Numbered from the stretch's first letter, positions 42,304-51,819 are shown. The stretch: 64,000 nucleotides of DNA from Deltaproteobacteria bacterium (GCA_022843175.1 JALHOE010000002.1:1-64000), one strand, 5' to 3'. Numbers and translations are program-made. Notes: generated by a model from the letters alone, not told the origin.

Positions 42304-43893
42304 ATGCTGAACGTCCCCGCTCGCGAACGCCTCTCCCGCATCCACCACGTTCTCGGCCACGGCCTCGTCGACCGCGACGTCGCCGCGCGCCTGCTTCTCC
42401 TCGCGGCGGTCGCCGGAGAGCACGCCCTGCTGATCGGACCTCCGGGAACCGGCAAGAGCCTGCTTGCCCGGCGTCTCGCGGGAGTCTTCCGCGAGGGACG
42501 CTGGTTCGAGCGTCTGCTCACCCGCTTCAGCGTCCCCGAAGAGCTCTTCGGTCCGCTCTCGATCCGCGCGCTCGAAGAGGATCGATACGTTCGGAAGACG
42601 GACCGATACCTGCCGACGGCGACCGTGGCCTTCCTCGACGAGATCTTCAAGGCGAACAGCGCGATCCTCAACGCGCTGCTCACGATCTTGAACGAGCGAT
42701 GCTTCGACAACGATGGGCAACGAGTGGGCGTGCCCCTCGCCACGCTCGTCGGCGCGAGCAACGAGCTGCCGGAGGGTGACGAGCTGGCCGCGCTGTACGA
42801 TCGATTCCTGCTTCGCCTTCACGTCGAGCCGGTGCGTGATGGGGACTTCCCGATGCTGCTGGCCTCCGGCGGCGACGGCGTGGATCTCACGATCGACGAT
42901 CGTCTGGCGCCGGGCGACGTCGAAGCGGTGAACGCCGCCGCGAGGTGCGTGGTCGTCCCGTCTCCCGTCGTGGAGTTGCTCGCCGAGCTCCGCACTTTCC
43001 TTCGCGCGAAGGGAATCGCGGTGTCGGATCGCCGGTGGTTGCGTATCGTCCGGTTGCTGCGTGTGGCCGCCGTGACCGATGGGCGGAGCGAGGTGTCTCC
43101 GTGGGATCTGTGGTTGGTACAGCACTGCGCTTGGCAGAAGCCCGAACAGCGCGAGCTCGTGTTCGATTGGTACGCCCAGCGCGTCGCGGCGTGGGGCGTG
43201 CGACAGCCCGAGCGTCTGTCGCGGCTCGTGTCCAAGTGGGAGCACCATGTCGAACAGCTCGCGTCGCAACAGGCGCAGCAGCGGGACGCAAAGGGTCGGC
43301 TCCTATTCAAGCGCCCCGATGGAGAACCGCACGACGCCGCGAAGTGGGTCGGCCCCGACGCGCGCGACGCTCGTCGCTTCCACGCGCCTGACGGAGCGCG
43401 CCGCGGCTACCACAACGTCGACGTGAAGAACGGCGGCAGCGGCTGGAGCTTGCAGGAGCTCGACGCGATGACCGTCCCCGAGGGGGGCGCTTTCAGCGAC
43501 TGGAACCAGCGGAAGAAGTGGCTCGCAGATCCGAAGAACATGATCACGCGCGAGCACACCTTGCCGGCGTTGCTCGGTCCGCTCCGCCACAGCAGGGTCG
43601 CGATCGAGAACATCGAACGCCAGGTGACCACCGTGGAGGCCGAGCTCGCGGCGCACCTTGCGTGGCTCGATGACCGTCTTCGCGAGGCGAACGTGGCGAT
43701 CGCGAACCACCCTTGGGTGCCGGACAGCTTCGCAGAGGTCGCGTCGCTCGGACTCAGTCGTCAGCGCGAGCACGTGCTCACGTTGTCGACGCGCCTCCAA
43801 GCCGTGCGAACGCGGATTCGCGCACTGCCTCTCGAGGCCGAGCTCCCCGATGAGGTCGACGAGCACGATGTTGCGCGTGGGGTCTCGGCGTGA
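42304..43893 (+). CDS. RavA-like MoxR-family AAA+ ATPase
   Basis: The 529-residue product has Walker A G45-P-P-G-T-G-K-S52, Walker B F110-L-D-E113 with I-F-K-A-N, sensor-type G-A-S-N-E-L-P, and an arginine finger region D-R-F-L-L-R. Length and the extended C-terminal triple-helix-like part match RavA. MoxR ATPases act as remodelling chaperones with a VWA partner, here encoded directly downstream with a GTGA overlap. In this island it may drive or gate the nearby protease and helicase; that is inference. Confidence 0.92.
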   Translation: MLNVPARERLSRIHHVLGHGLVDRDVAARLLLLAAVAGEHALLIGPPGTGKSLLARRLAGVFREGRWFERLLTRFSVPEELFGPLSIRALEEDRYVRKTDRYLPTATVAFLDEIFKANSAILNALLTILNERCFDNDGQRVGVPLATLVGASNELPEGDELAALYDRFLLRLHVEPVRDGDFPMLLASGGDGVDLTIDDRLAPGDVEAVNAAARCVVVPSPVVELLAELRTFLRAKGIAVSDRRWLRIVRLLRVAAVTDGRSEVSPWDLWLVQHCAWQKPEQRELVFDWYAQRVAAWGVRQPERLSRLVSKWEHHVEQLASQQAQQRDAKGRLLFKRPDGEPHDAAKWVGPDARDARRFHAPDGARRGYHNVDVKNGGSGWSLQELDAMTVPEGGAFSDWNQRKKWLADPKNMITREHTLPALLGPLRHSRVAIENIERQVTTVEAELAAHLAWLDDRLREANVAIANHPWVPDSFAEVASLGLSRQREHVLTLSTRLQAVRTRIRALPLEAELPDEVDEHDVARGVSA

Positions 43894-45335
43894 TCTCCGA
43901 CGGCACGGCGCTCCAACGCCGCTTCGGTGCGTGGGAGGACTGTCCGCACGAGATCTTCGACGCTCTCGCAACGGTCACGACCGGCGACTTCGACGAGCGG
44001 ATCGCTTCGTTGATCACTTGGAGAACCGAGCTGCTCGCTGGACGGGTACCGGCGCCGCTTCCGACCTGGCCTCCGTCTTGGGTCGCCGCACCCTTCGTGA
44101 GCGTTCTGACCCACCTCGGCCTGCAGCGATTTTGTCGTGAGCAGCCGACGCTCGTCGACGAGCTACTGCTCGATCTCATCGCGGAGTCCGAACGCCGAGC
44201 CGCAATCCGTCGCGCCCGCATCGCGGCGCAGATCGCCGAGGAACTCGCTGCGCGCGCCGCACTGCGGAGGAAGTTCGCGAGCCGCGGACGCCGTCGCGAG
44301 TCTCTGGACGGCGAGCACATCGAGCGCGGCGTCGATCGCGAACTCATGGCGGAAGCGTGGTGTGCCGACCGTTGGCGCGAACGGGTTCGTGTGTGGCTGG
44401 AGATCGAGAAGACGTTCGGCGAGCTCGGGCGCGTGCTCGGATTGGGTTGGGATCTGTCCCGCGGCGTCCTTCGTCACGTGGGTTTCGATCGGCTCGCGCG
44501 GCTGCGCGACGTTGTCGCCCGTCTCCCCGAACTCCGCGACGTGATCCGAATGCTCGGACGTCTCCAACCGAGCGCAGAGTCGACGTCATCGATCGAGGAT
44601 GTCGTCGCCGTACTGCGCCGCGTGCCCGTACCGGTTCGGACGCCGCTCGTCGTCGCGGAGGCGCGCGGCATCGACCGCGGTGGCGAGATCGATCGCATGC
44701 TGCCGAGCGAGGCGATGCTTATTCGCCGGCCGCTGCTTCGTCGCGTCTGGCAAGCGCGGCTCATCGAACGTCAGCTGACGACGTTCCTGATCGACGGTCT
44801 CGACACGGATGAGCGCGAGGTCGTGCAGACGGAGGCGCGACGGCGTCAGCACGACGAGCGTGGGCCGATCCTGATTCTGATCGACACGTCGGGGTCGATG
44901 GCGGGCGCGCCGGAGATCGTGGCGAAGGCGATCGCGCTCGAAGCCATGCGCGTCGCCCATCGTGATGGCCGACGGTGCATCCTGATGTCGTGGAGTGGGC
45001 CGGGGCAAATCGCGGAGCGCGAGCTCGCGCTCACGCCGGGCGGCGTCGGCGCATTGCTCGACTTCCTCGCGACGTCATTCTCGGGCGGCACGGATCCCGA
45101 GGGACCGCTGCGCCGCGCACTCTCGCGGGTGACCGAGGAGGCGTGGCGTGCGGCCGACGTCATGATGGTTTCCGACGGCGAGTTCCCCGTCCGATCGAAC
45201 CTCGTCGAAGAGATCCGCGTGGCGAGGGAGCGATATGGACTGCGTGTGGTCGGGGCCTGCCTTGGCGATTCGAGCGCGATGCGCTCGGTGTGCGAGCCGT
45301 GCTTCGCCGTTGAGTCCTGGCTGCGAGGCGTCTGA
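43890..45335 (+). CDS. ViaA-like VWA-domain protein
   Basis: The 481-residue product has a C-terminal von Willebrand A domain with the MIDAS motif D332-T-S-G-S and later G-G-T-D (Thr ligand) and M-V-S-D-G-E (Asp ligand). The helical first 300 residues fit ViaA, the partner and stimulator of RavA. Its GTG start overlaps the AAA+ gene, so a stoichiometric complex is likely. It ends 11 bases from the convergent HEPN-like gene. Confidence 0.9.
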   Translation: MISDGTALQRRFGAWEDCPHEIFDALATVTTGDFDERIASLITWRTELLAGRVPAPLPTWPPSWVAAPFVSVLTHLGLQRFCREQPTLVDELLLDLIAESERRAAIRRARIAAQIAEELAARAALRRKFASRGRRRESLDGEHIERGVDRELMAEAWCADRWRERVRVWLEIEKTFGELGRVLGLGWDLSRGVLRHVGFDRLARLRDVVARLPELRDVIRMLGRLQPSAESTSSIEDVVAVLRRVPVPVRTPLVVAEARGIDRGGEIDRMLPSEAMLIRRPLLRRVWQARLIERQLTTFLIDGLDTDEREVVQTEARRRQHDERGPILILIDTSGSMAGAPEIVAKAIALEAMRVAHRDGRRCILMSWSGPGQIAERELALTPGGVGALLDFLATSFSGGTDPEGPLRRALSRVTEEAWRAADVMMVSDGEFPVRSNLVEEIRVARERYGLRVVGACLGDSSAMRSVCEPCFAVESWLRGV

Positions 45336-45346
45336 CCAGGCTCTCC

Positions 45347-46441
45347 CTACGCGAGCTCTGGCAGAATCGACGCGAGCTTCGTCTGGCCTGGCACCTCGCG
45401 CAGTCGCTTCGCGAGGTCTGCCTCACGCAGCTCGAGGTGGCGCGCGAGCAACGATGTCATCGAGTAATCGATCGCCGTTCGTACCGTCAGTCGTACGATC
45501 ACGGAGGCGTCGTACCACTCCGGAAAAGCCCGACGCACGAGCATGTTTCCACGATGCTTCGTGAACCGATTGTTCACTTGCCTGGGCGTGAGGTCCGCGA
45601 GCCGGGCAACGTCCTCGATGAGGCCCAGCGCCTGGACGTTACTCAGTGTCAGGTCGCCGATCGACTCGTACGTGATGTCGTCTTCAGCAGTCTCGGCCTC
45701 ACCAGGAGGCGGTTCGTGTACCTCGCCGTCGAGCGGAAGGATGTTTCGAACAAGCACCTTTCCGTGAACGCTCCCGAGCCGTCGCGTCACCTTCGTCTGC
45801 GTCCATCCGGTGACCTGCGCGAGCTTCTGTCGAATCGAGAGATCGGCGAGTGCGCGCGAGGCCGTCATCGCTCCAAGGTCCGTCGTCGAAGTCGCGCCAG
45901 CTGGCTGTCGCGGTGCCGGCGTCGAGCGTTCCTCGGCAGGCGGCTCCTTCGGCGCTTCGACTACGGTCGGCGCGATCGGCGGCGGGTACAGCGCGGTGAA
46001 CTCGCCGAACAGATACTCGATCGAGATGAAGCCCGCCTTCACGCCGGCCCATGGGTCGCCTGGACGTAGCCCCGGCTGCTTGTAGACGTCGTCGCTCCGC
46101 AAGTGCGCGGAGACGTTTCCCAGCCCCTTCAGCAGGTGCAGGTGGTGAATGAAGTCGGGCGACGTGCGCGCGCGCAGGCGAGGCGTGACCTCCTGGATGA
46201 GTGCCTGGAGCTCGGCGTGCGCGCGCTTCTCGGGATCGAGCACGCCCTCCTCGCGCGCGATGTGGCGCAGGAGTCCCTCGGCGATGCGGCGCATTCCGAT
46301 GCGCAGGGCCAGGATGTCTCCGCGCTCGACACGGCCTCGGAGCATCGAGAGCTCCTCCTCGAGCCCGGACATCGCGGCCCCCTTCTGCAGAAGGCGCTCG
46401 CAGTCTTCAACGACGTGCGAGGGAGGCTTCGTCGCGTCCAT
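45347..46441 (-). CDS. HEPN/DUF4145-like protein with C-terminal repeats
   Basis: The 364-residue product starts at the ATG at 46441. A helical domain near residues 20-125 ends in L-K-G-L-G-N-V-S-A-H, which resembles the DUF4145-type HEPN motif (G-N-x-x-A-H). After a Pro/Glu linker there are two similar about 60-residue segments (about 180-235 and 260-310), each holding a V-T-R-R-L/V-N-N-R-F helix followed by N-M-L-V-R or V-L-V-R-N-I. They look like DNA- or protein-binding helices. It diverges from the DUF3800 gene. Nuclease activity is doubtful because the canonical R-x4-H is not seen. Confidence 0.65.
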   Translation of the reverse strand: MDATKPPSHVVEDCERLLQKGAAMSGLEEELSMLRGRVERGDILALRIGMRRIAEGLLRHIAREEGVLDPEKRAHAELQALIQEVTPRLRARTSPDFIHHLHLLKGLGNVSAHLRSDDVYKQPGLRPGDPWAGVKAGFISIEYLFGEFTALYPPPIAPTVVEAPKEPPAEERSTPAPRQPAGATSTTDLGAMTASRALADLSIRQKLAQVTGWTQTKVTRRLGSVHGKVLVRNILPLDGEVHEPPPGEAETAEDDITYESIGDLTLSNVQALGLIEDVARLADLTPRQVNNRFTKHRGNMLVRRAFPEWYDASVIVRLTVRTAIDYSMTSLLARHLELREADLAKRLREVPGQTKLASILPELA

Positions 46442-46573
46442 GCCGCGGCAAGATACCCGATCGCTCACGCGTCGCGCACGCCCTGAGAGCCCGCGACACA
46501 TCGCGTCGCTCCGATCCTCTTCCCGAAGCGACGTGCATCCCGTAGGAATGGTCGGACCCCCAGGAGAACGCCG

Positions 46574-47641
46574 TTGCCCGCATGGCTGCTGTTCATCGAC
46601 GAGTCCGGGAACTTCGCGGATCCGGATGATGACGTCGTCGTCGGCGGCTGGCTCGTTCGCGCGTACGACACCGATCAGTTGCGCGCCGCGCTCCGTCAAC
46701 GCCTCGACGTCAGCCTTCCAACGATCCCGTTCCCACCACACGCCGCGCACCTCGACGTCGCAGTCAGCCGCGCGTTCTTGCAAGGTTCGATCGGCGGTGA
46801 CGCATCATGTGAGGACGCGTTGCAGGCTCTCTCGCGCGCTACCGCGGAGATCGCTGCGGTCGTGCGCAACGCGCGGGAGAACCGGCGCGTGCCGTCCGTT
46901 GCCGATCTTCGCAAGGCGGACGTCTGGCTGCGAAGGAACTACCCGCGCCTCTGGCGAGAGCTCGCCGAACGTCGCGATCGTGAGGAGCACCAGCGACTCA
47001 CGTTGAACGCGGCTCTGTCGCTCGCGGCAAACGCGCGCGAATCGTTTGCGGTCGCAGCGTTCGATCGCGCGGGCCGCAGCCGACGTAACGACCGCGAGCG
47101 GTACGAAGGACTGCTTCGCGCGTGCGTCGAACGGGTTGCCCTTCACATCGCTCCGCGGGGCTCGTTCTCGTTCGTTCACCTCCGTGTCGCCGAACGCGAT
47201 CTGAACGACGGAACCACCACACGACGTCTCGACGTCCCACGCGTCGAGCACATCTTGCGGTCGGCCGAACCGATGTTCGAAAGCTCGGACGCCCGCGCTC
47301 TCGTGCGATCGGTCGGTCCGTTCGACGCGACCACTCATCCGGGAGTCGTGATCGCCGATCATCTCGTCAATCGCTTTCGGCGGATCGCTCGCCGAGCGTC
47401 GAGCTGGCGCGAGCTCGCGGTCGAGTTCGAAATCGCGACGCGGATGGCGATCGAGGGGGGCTGCGGACGACTCGACGGTGCGCAGCTCCTACCTGCGGCG
47501 ACCGACGACGGCCCCGCCCACGCTGCCGTGCTCGCAGCGATGTCCGACAACGCGAAGCACCGGGGCAACCCTGAACAAAGCGGGTGGGTGGCGGAACAGG
47601 CGGCCGCATGGATCTCGGCTGCAGAGGGGTGGCGGCGATGA
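46574..47641 (+). CDS. DUF3800-like (RNase H-fold) protein
   Basis: The 355-residue product begins W-L-L-F-I-D-E-S-G-N, the hallmark of DUF3800, and has a later conserved-type acidic site V-I-A-D-H-L-V-N-R. DUF3800 proteins adopt an RNase H-like fold and are frequent in defence islands; nuclease activity is suspected. Translation probably starts at TTG (46574), eight bases after AGGAG; no ATG fits. It heads a run of four coupled genes ending at 51531. Confidence 0.75.
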   Translation: MPAWLLFIDESGNFADPDDDVVVGGWLVRAYDTDQLRAALRQRLDVSLPTIPFPPHAAHLDVAVSRAFLQGSIGGDASCEDALQALSRATAEIAAVVRNARENRRVPSVADLRKADVWLRRNYPRLWRELAERRDREEHQRLTLNAALSLAANARESFAVAAFDRAGRSRRNDRERYEGLLRACVERVALHIAPRGSFSFVHLRVAERDLNDGTTTRRLDVPRVEHILRSAEPMFESSDARALVRSVGPFDATTHPGVVIADHLVNRFRRIARRASSWRELAVEFEIATRMAIEGGCGRLDGAQLLPAATDDGPAHAAVLAAMSDNAKHRGNPEQSGWVAEQAAAWISAAEGWRR

Positions 47642-48762
47642 CACCCTACGAGTGCATCGTCACTCTTTCAGCGATGCGCGGCCGAAATCGCGCATCGTGG
47701 ACCGCAGCCTATGCCGAGTGGCAGCGTCTGGTACGCACGGTGTCGAGGGGCGCGGTGACGCCGACGGGCGGGAAGCCGTTCTTCATCAGCGACGTTCTGC
47801 GTGACGAGGTCGTCGAGGAGGTACAAGCGGCACTTGCTAGCCGAGCGACCGAGATCATGCAGGTTGTCATCGACCGGGTCGGTGCGCCGATGCCGACGGA
47901 GGACGCCGACGCCGTTCTTGCCCCGCACGGCAGCGCCACGCTCGGTGACGCGGACCGCATCGTGGTGAGCTACGTGCGCACGAGTCTCGGAAACCGAGCC
48001 GTGTCTGAGCTCCGCAAGGGATGGCGCCGCGCAGAAGACGAGCTTCGTCACGCCGCGACAGCCACACCAGCGGAGGGGCATGATGACGAGACGCTCGAAG
48101 CAAAGGAGGCCGACGCGGCCCTCGTGCGCGCAAAGGACGCTCTTGCTACAGCGATGGCGCGCGTGATCGATGCGGCTGCACCACGCTATGGCGAGGCATA
48201 CCGCGAGCAGTGCGACGATCTCAAAGCGCTGGCCGACGGTAGCGTTTCCATGGAGGCGATCGTCCTTCGCGCGCTGTCACGCGAAGACTCGGTTGTCGAC
48301 ACCGATGCTGCCGTGCACATCGCCTCGATTCAGAGCGTCGTCGAGACCCTCTCGCCTTCGGCCGACGCCGACGAGGTCAGAGAGCGCGCCGAAGCGCGGG
48401 ACGCTCGCTTCCTCGCAGAACACGTCACGCGCAATCGGCAGCGTCTCGTGGATCTTCAGCGCGCCGCGGGCGCGCCCGCGGAGGCAGTGGACGCGCTACT
48501 CGCAGCGGTGGCCGCGTTCGAGGCGTTCTCGAGGGATCGGTGGCGATCGCCCGCGGGCAACCGCGCCGCGGAGCGCATCTATAAGGCGCACGAACGGATG
48601 CGCACTGCGTTGGCGGCAGCGCTGCGTGAGCTATGTGATCAGGGCCAACTCGAACCCGACGATGCCGCGATCGCCGCGCGTATCATTGCCGAGCTCTTCA
48701 CGCGCCGTCAGAAACGCGTCGGCCGCGCGTCTCTCGGGATGAGAGGCACCCATGGCAAGTGA
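47638..48762 (+). CDS. RNA polymerase sigma-factor-like protein
   Basis: The 374-residue product has, near residues 105-130, a segment (Y-V-R-T-S-L-G-N-R-A-V-S-E-L-R-K) that matches sigma-70 region 2.3/2.4 spacing (aromatic, R-N-x-A-x-x-E-L-R). The rest is helical and charged; no clear region 4 is seen, so this is a partial resemblance. It overlaps the DUF3800 gene (ATGA) and the next gene by 11 bases. It could switch on island transcription or be a degenerate sigma adaptor. Confidence 0.5.
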   Translation: MTPYECIVTLSAMRGRNRASWTAAYAEWQRLVRTVSRGAVTPTGGKPFFISDVLRDEVVEEVQAALASRATEIMQVVIDRVGAPMPTEDADAVLAPHGSATLGDADRIVVSYVRTSLGNRAVSELRKGWRRAEDELRHAATATPAEGHDDETLEAKEADAALVRAKDALATAMARVIDAAAPRYGEAYREQCDDLKALADGSVSMEAIVLRALSREDSVVDTDAAVHIASIQSVVETLSPSADADEVRERAEARDARFLAEHVTRNRQRLVDLQRAAGAPAEAVDALLAAVAAFEAFSRDRWRSPAGNRAAERIYKAHERMRTALAAALRELCDQGQLEPDDAAIAARIIAELFTRRQKRVGRASLGMRGTHGK

Positions 48763-49783
48763 CATTCCCCGCGATTTGCTTGACGAGCTCGGCTTGAGCG
48801 CCGAGCAGCTCGTGCTCGTCGCGGACGAGCTGCCGCCCGCATCCCGGCGTGGGCTCGGCTTCGCGCGACGGCCGGTCGCGCTTGAAGATATCGAGCAGCA
48901 CCCGCAGTTCAGCGCACCGTTGAAGGCTGCCGTCGACGCCCTCGTTCCGATCCATCGCTGGGAGCCGGACTCCACGGTCGTCGCCCTTCGAGTCCCTGCG
49001 GAGGCAGTCTCGCTCGTTCGGGGCGAACGGCGTGTGACCGCCGCTGGATTGGTTCTGCTCGATGGCGGCGCTGGGATCTGCGCGGTGCGGGTCCAGACTG
49101 CGAGCGGCGAGGTCGTCGTCATCAACCACGAGGGACATGTCCGAGCCTTGCGCGTCCTCGCCGATGCAGCGCTCGAAGAGCGACTTCGCGACATCGTCGT
49201 CGGCAGCGTGCGCGTGGACGTGCCGACGCTCGATGAGCTCTTGGAGGATGCCGGAGCAGCGATGTGGCTCCGCGCGGCGGCCGAGGAGCTCGCTTCCTCC
49301 CCACGACGCTTCGATCGCGTCGCCGGATGCGGGCTCATCGCACGCGTCTGGGGGCCCGTCGACGCCGCCTCGCGACGCGCGTTCTCGAGCGGCGAAATGA
49401 CCTCGCCACGTGATCGTGCCGAGGAGTGGCGCGCACGACTCTCCGATGATGCACGCAGCGAGCTCGCGCGCGAGATGTTACTCGCGGCCGACGACTGGGA
49501 GAGTATGTTCACCGTCACGCTCGATCGTGCATGCGGGGGTGAACACGACGCTGAAGCTGTCGTCGCCGTCATCCACGCCCGTGATGATCTCGAGGCCGTG
49601 GCTTGGTTCACGGCCGGGACTCGGTTCGACTCGGTCGTGCGTGCGCGTCTCGACCAGCTCGATCTCCTCGCCATGACCCGTCGTAGCGAGCTCTTCGTCT
49701 TCCGCGATGCATTCGCGAAGGACGCTCGTCTCGAGGCGCTCGGATGGATCGCCAGCGAGCTGTGGTGGGGTCAGCTGGCATGA
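48752..49783 (+). CDS. Protein of unknown function between sigma-like and Lon-like genes
   Basis: The 343-residue product has no signal or membrane segment. Its first 60 residues (L-L-D-E-L-G-L-S-A-E-Q-L-V-L-V-A-D-E-L-P) resemble a small helical head, then beta-rich stretches (T-V-V-A-L-R-V, E-V-V-V-I-N-H-E-G) and a helical C-terminus. It begins 11 bases inside the sigma-like gene and overlaps the Lon-like gene by four, so it is a fixed member of the module. No family is recognised; an adaptor or substrate role is possible. Confidence 0.7.
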   Translation: MASDIPRDLLDELGLSAEQLVLVADELPPASRRGLGFARRPVALEDIEQHPQFSAPLKAAVDALVPIHRWEPDSTVVALRVPAEAVSLVRGERRVTAAGLVLLDGGAGICAVRVQTASGEVVVINHEGHVRALRVLADAALEERLRDIVVGSVRVDVPTLDELLEDAGAAMWLRAAAEELASSPRRFDRVAGCGLIARVWGPVDAASRRAFSSGEMTSPRDRAEEWRARLSDDARSELAREMLLAADDWESMFTVTLDRACGGEHDAEAVVAVIHARDDLEAVAWFTAGTRFDSVVRARLDQLDLLAMTRRSELFVFRDAFAKDARLEALGWIASELWWGQLA

Positions 49784-51531
49784 ACTCGCTAAGAGACGCG
49801 CTACGAGATTCGCCGCCCGACCGCGGTGTGGGCGAGGTCAGCGCCGCGCTCCGCCACCCGTGGTGCTGGCCGACGTTCGACGAATCACTGCTGGACGCAG
49901 CGCGTCGGCTCGCCGCCGATCCGGAGCCCGCTCCGCCGGGGCACGTCGTGTTGCTCGCCGTCGCGGGTGCGCGGACGACGCTCTACCGCTTTCGGCCGGG
50001 TCGAGCCACGAGGTTCGCTCCGAGTTTTCACGGCTCGGCCATCGATGCACTTCGTCGTGCACGGCAGCTCGCGGCGACGTACCTCCCGATCCTCCCCGTC
50101 GTTCGTCGCATCGAACGCGACGAAGAGTGGGGCGTCGAGTTCGTCGCGCAGATCGGCGACGGCTACGACGAGCGTTTGGAGGGCGGCTCATTCGCGCTCG
50201 CCATGTTGCTCGCGAATGCTTCGTACATGCTCGACGTCGTGGTCCCCTCGAGCCTTGCCGCGACGGCGTGCGTCGAAGCGGACGGATCGGTCGGAGGGGT
50301 CGACGGCCTTCCGCAGAAGATCAAGCTGGTCGTGGAGTCAGGCCTGGGGATCCGCAGCTTGATCGTTGCGTCGACACAGAAGCTTGAGGCCGAGCGCATT
50401 CGCAATGAGCTCGGAGGTGCGATCGAGATCATCGGCGTGTCGACGATCGCCGAGGCGCTTTCGATCGCGTTCCCCGATCTCGAGCGTCGGATCGGTGACC
50501 ACCGCGCGGATCCAGCGCGCGCGCAAGAAGCGGCCAACGAGATCTTCCGGCTGACCGTCGCCGGCACCGGCCGGTTGGTGAGCTGGAGAGGCGTCGTCGC
50601 GTCCGCCGACGGGATCGAGAGATCGCTATTAGGCCGCAGCGACCAACCGTCCTTGCGGGCGCTGTGGGAGGCGCGCGTCGCGAAAGCGATCGCCGAGCGT
50701 CACGAGGGAAAAGTTGCGCTCATGGCATCGTTGGATAGCGAGTTCGAACGCTATCCGCAGGCGATCCGCACCCGGCTCTGGGCGCACGTCGTGCAGTCCG
50801 CAGCCGACTGCAACGACGAGGAGGCGAGGGCCGCCATCGCGAAGGCGCGTCCGCGGCTCCCAGAACCACCGGCGCGGCATGCCGACGATCTGCGCCTCGC
50901 CGGCGCCCTCGGTCGCGCATACGCCGCAATTGGTTCCTATCGGGACGCGTTCCAGCTGCTCGGTGAGGCGTGTCGCGGATGGCGCGAGCTGCAGTCAGTC
51001 CACGAATCGAGCTACGCGCTGAGCGAGCTGGCTCGCGTTGCGGGTCTGATTCGATCAGTAGACGTCGAGGAGTTGCAGCGTGGACCGTGGCAATCGGTCG
51101 TCGACGATCCGCACACGACCGCGCTGTCGACGGCCTTCGCCTACGCAGCGCTCGCCCGCGCGTACGTACAGCATGGTCATCCGCAGGGCGCGCTCACGTT
51201 GCTCGACAAGCAGGACCGGTTCGAGTGGGAGCTCATGCCCCCGCACCTACGCTGGGCCCGCGGCCGGTGGCGTGCGCGTGCATTGGATCTCGCGGGCAGC
51301 AGCACCGACGCGGAACGGGTTCGAATCGAACTTGCTCTGCAGGCCGGCGCGCACGTGCAAGTACATCTCGCTGCTCTCGATGCGGCGATTGCGCGTGGTC
51401 AGGACGTCGACTCCGCCCTCGCGAAGCTGCGCGCGTTGGCGAACCGCGACGTCGATCGTGTGATCGTGCGCACCGAGAGGTCGATCCCCGACGACGTCGC
51501 CCGCGCCGTGGCCGACGAGTATCGGTATTGA
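49780..51531 (+). CDS. Lon-type (S16) protease domain with TPR-like C-terminus, no AAA+ module
   Basis: The 583-residue product contains a peptidase S16 fold at about residues 85-225. The candidate Ser-Lys dyad is S137 (G-G-S-F-A-L-A-M) and K180 (G-L-P-Q-K-I-K), 43 residues apart, the same spacing as S679/K722 of E. coli Lon, and the strand A-C-V-E-A-D-G-S-V-G-G-V matches. No ATPase domain is attached. From about residue 300 helical pairs (A-L-G-R-A-Y-A-A-I-G-S-Y-R-D-A-F, A-L-A-R-A-Y-V-Q-H-G) resemble TPRs. A regulated protease that responds to a partner is inferred. Confidence 0.8.
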   Translation: MNSLRDALRDSPPDRGVGEVSAALRHPWCWPTFDESLLDAARRLAADPEPAPPGHVVLLAVAGARTTLYRFRPGRATRFAPSFHGSAIDALRRARQLAATYLPILPVVRRIERDEEWGVEFVAQIGDGYDERLEGGSFALAMLLANASYMLDVVVPSSLAATACVEADGSVGGVDGLPQKIKLVVESGLGIRSLIVASTQKLEAERIRNELGGAIEIIGVSTIAEALSIAFPDLERRIGDHRADPARAQEAANEIFRLTVAGTGRLVSWRGVVASADGIERSLLGRSDQPSLRALWEARVAKAIAERHEGKVALMASLDSEFERYPQAIRTRLWAHVVQSAADCNDEEARAAIAKARPRLPEPPARHADDLRLAGALGRAYAAIGSYRDAFQLLGEACRGWRELQSVHESSYALSELARVAGLIRSVDVEELQRGPWQSVVDDPHTTALSTAFAYAALARAYVQHGHPQGALTLLDKQDRFEWELMPPHLRWARGRWRARALDLAGSSTDAERVRIELALQAGAHVQVHLAALDAAIARGQDVDSALAKLRALANRDVDRVIVRTERSIPDDVARAVADEYRY

Positions 51532-51541
51532 AGCCAGCGGG

Positions 51542-51730
51542 TCACCCGCCGTGGTCGAAGCAGTACCCGGACGTCGTCGCGAGGTCACCACATCGAATGC
51601 AGCGGCGTGGCGAGTCGAGCCGCGCGAGCGTCGTCACGCGGGGGCAAGGCTGAGCGGAGCGCCCGCGAGATCGAGCCTGGGTCAACGTGGTGCTGGGCCT
51701 GGGGTACGACGAGGGTCGGCGGTTCGTCAT
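51542..51730 (-). CDS. Possible small zinc-finger protein
   Basis: A 62-codon frame ends with R-C-I-R-C-G-D-L-A-T-T-S-G-Y-C-F-D-H, a credible C-x2-C...C-x2-H zinc site at the very C-terminus. Its upstream half is Arg/Pro/Ser-rich and could be shadow. It is opposite in direction to both neighbours and lies in an otherwise noncoding gap. Confidence 0.3.
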   Translation of the reverse strand: MTNRRPSSYPRPSTTLTQARSRGRSAQPCPRVTTLARLDSPRRCIRCGDLATTSGYCFDHGG

Positions 51731-51754
51731 GCCCAGCAGACGCTTGTCGACGCG

Positions 51755-51795
51755 ATGATCTGACAGACCGCGGTTCGCGCGGTCTGTCAGATCAT
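51755..51795. terminator. Perfect 18-bp inverted repeat (GTTCG loop) before the helicase gene
   Basis: The arm ATGATCTGACAGACCGCG (51755-51772) and its exact complement (51778-51795) flank a five-base loop. It lies about 220 bases past the Lon-like gene and 24 bases before the helicase ATG. No T-run follows. It may terminate the four-gene transcript, hold a ribosome site in structure, or bind a dimeric regulator. Confidence 0.55.
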
Positions 51796-51819
51796 TCCGC
51801 CGGTCGTGTCTTCCACGGC

